Assembly (NCBI GenBank): GCA_007123695.1
Contig: SLGN01000529.1
Span: 1-7,654 of the forward strand
Direction of reading: 5' to 3'
Source: Verrucomicrobiales bacterium
GTDB taxonomy: Bacteria > Verrucomicrobiota > Verrucomicrobiia > Verrucomicrobiales > DEV007
Length of the DNA stretch: 7,654 nucleotides
Numbering within the stretch: the stretch's first letter is position 1; every line of letters begins with the position of its first letter. Positions 7,085-7,654 of the stretch are shown one piece after another. The notes under the pieces were generated by a model. It ran no database searches. It had not been told where the DNA came from and was given only the letters and a program-made list of their open reading frames with translations. The position numbers and the translations under genes were made by a program.

Positions 7085-7654
7085 ATGGATTCCAAATCCA
7101 CCGCATCCTTCCGCCGCTTCGCCGTCCTTCTGGCGGCGGGCGCCTTCGCGTCGGTGTTTGCCGCGGTCGGTGCCGAGGGTGAAAGGCTCCCCCGCGAAAA
7201 CCTCCTCGTCTACCGCACCGCCGACGGAGAAGTCCGCCCCGTCGAGTCCGAGCAGGACTGGCTCGCCCGTCGCGCCGAGATCGTGCGCGGCATGGAGACG
7301 GTGATGGGAAGCCTGGCCGGCGACGAGTAGCGCGTGCCCTTCGACGCGGTCGTCGAGGAGGAAGTCGACGGCGGCGACCATGTGAGGCGGCTGATCACCT
7401 ACGCCACGGAACCGGGCTGCCGCACCCCCGCCTACCTCCTCATTCCCAAGGACGTTCTCGAAGGGCGGCGCAAGGCGCCGGCGGTGCTCTGCCTGCATGG
7501 AACCAACAACGAAGTCGGGCATGGCGCCATCGTTGGCCTCGGAAAGCTCGCCAACCGCGACTACGCTCTCGAACTGGCGCAGCGGGGCTACGTCACCTTC
7601 GCGCCGAACTACCCTCTGCTGGCGAAATACCAGCCCGACCTCGCCGAACTGGGC
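7085..7654 (+). pseudogene. Exported alpha/beta hydrolase (dienelactone hydrolase/acetyl-xylan-esterase-like), broken by an in-frame TAG, runs off the window
   Basis: The frame opens at ATG 7085 with a likely Sec signal peptide: basic residues then LLAAGAFASVFAAVGA, ending near residue 30. It continues through a helical region with AEIVRGMETVMGSL and stops at TAG 7328-7330, codon 82. The same frame then stays open for 108 codons to the edge and reads as the hydrolase core: RRLITYATEPGCRTPAYLLIP, then PAVLCLHGTNN with the His-Gly oxyanion-hole motif, VGHGAIVGLG, and GYVTFAPNYPLL. From memory of related Verrucomicrobia and Planctomycetes proteins, the residue after GDE is usually Lys, so one base change (AAG to TAG) explains the break. 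The nucleophile G-x-S-x-G would lie beyond the window. The gene starts 27 bases after dxs with no terminator between. It could be a recent nonsense mutation, a sequencing error, or a gene expressed by readthrough or restart at GTG 7334. The substrate is unknown. Confidence 0.75.

Noticed and set aside
5198..7522. 774-codon open frame on the minus strand opposite dxs and the hydrolase
   Set aside because: It is the antisense shadow of strongly GC3-biased genes. The translation is low-complexity in A, G, E, V and L with no recognisable domain, while the plus strand carries clear DXS motifs.

Overview
This is a GC-rich bacterial window with housekeeping metabolism next to degradative or exported functions. 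The likely source is a member of the PVC superphylum, most plausibly Verrucomicrobiota. The reasons are a sulfatase tail, an exported alpha/beta hydrolase of a type I associate with Verrucomicrobia and Planctomycetes, a divergent DXS, and few Shine-Dalgarno sites. The phylum assignment is inference from family resemblance; no search was run.

Layout. Bases 1-404 (+) are the C-terminal end of an arylsulfatase-type protein whose catalytic part lies to the left. A gap of about 220 bases with one promoter-like element leads to a 563-residue single-frame fusion (624-2315, +) of ribose-5-phosphate isomerase B and serine hydroxymethyltransferase. A gene-free stretch of 292 bases follows, with a nine-G run and one hairpin, then tRNA-Ala(GGC) at 2608-2680 (+). 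On the minus strand, hisD (4678 down to 3365) is followed after about 100 bases by a small, extremely arginine-rich protein with a signal peptide (3263 down to 2805). Divergent from hisD on the plus strand run xseB (4819-5154), dxs (5138-7057, overlapping xseB by 17 bases) and an exported alpha/beta hydrolase from 7085 to the right edge. The hydrolase frame is broken by an in-frame TAG at 7328-7330.

How the genes fit together. The fusion links pentose-phosphate interconversion, which makes ribose-5-phosphate for PRPP, to one-carbon supply from serine. Both feed purine synthesis, and PRPP also feeds histidine synthesis, where HisD does the last steps. xseB and dxs form a translationally overlapping pair; this neighbourhood is common in bacteria but usually has ispA between them, which is absent here. 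I see no phage, insertion sequence, CRISPR array or defence system. The points most worth checking are the amber codon in the hydrolase, the RpiB-GlyA fusion, the Arg-rich exported protein, and the altered cofactor motif in DXS.
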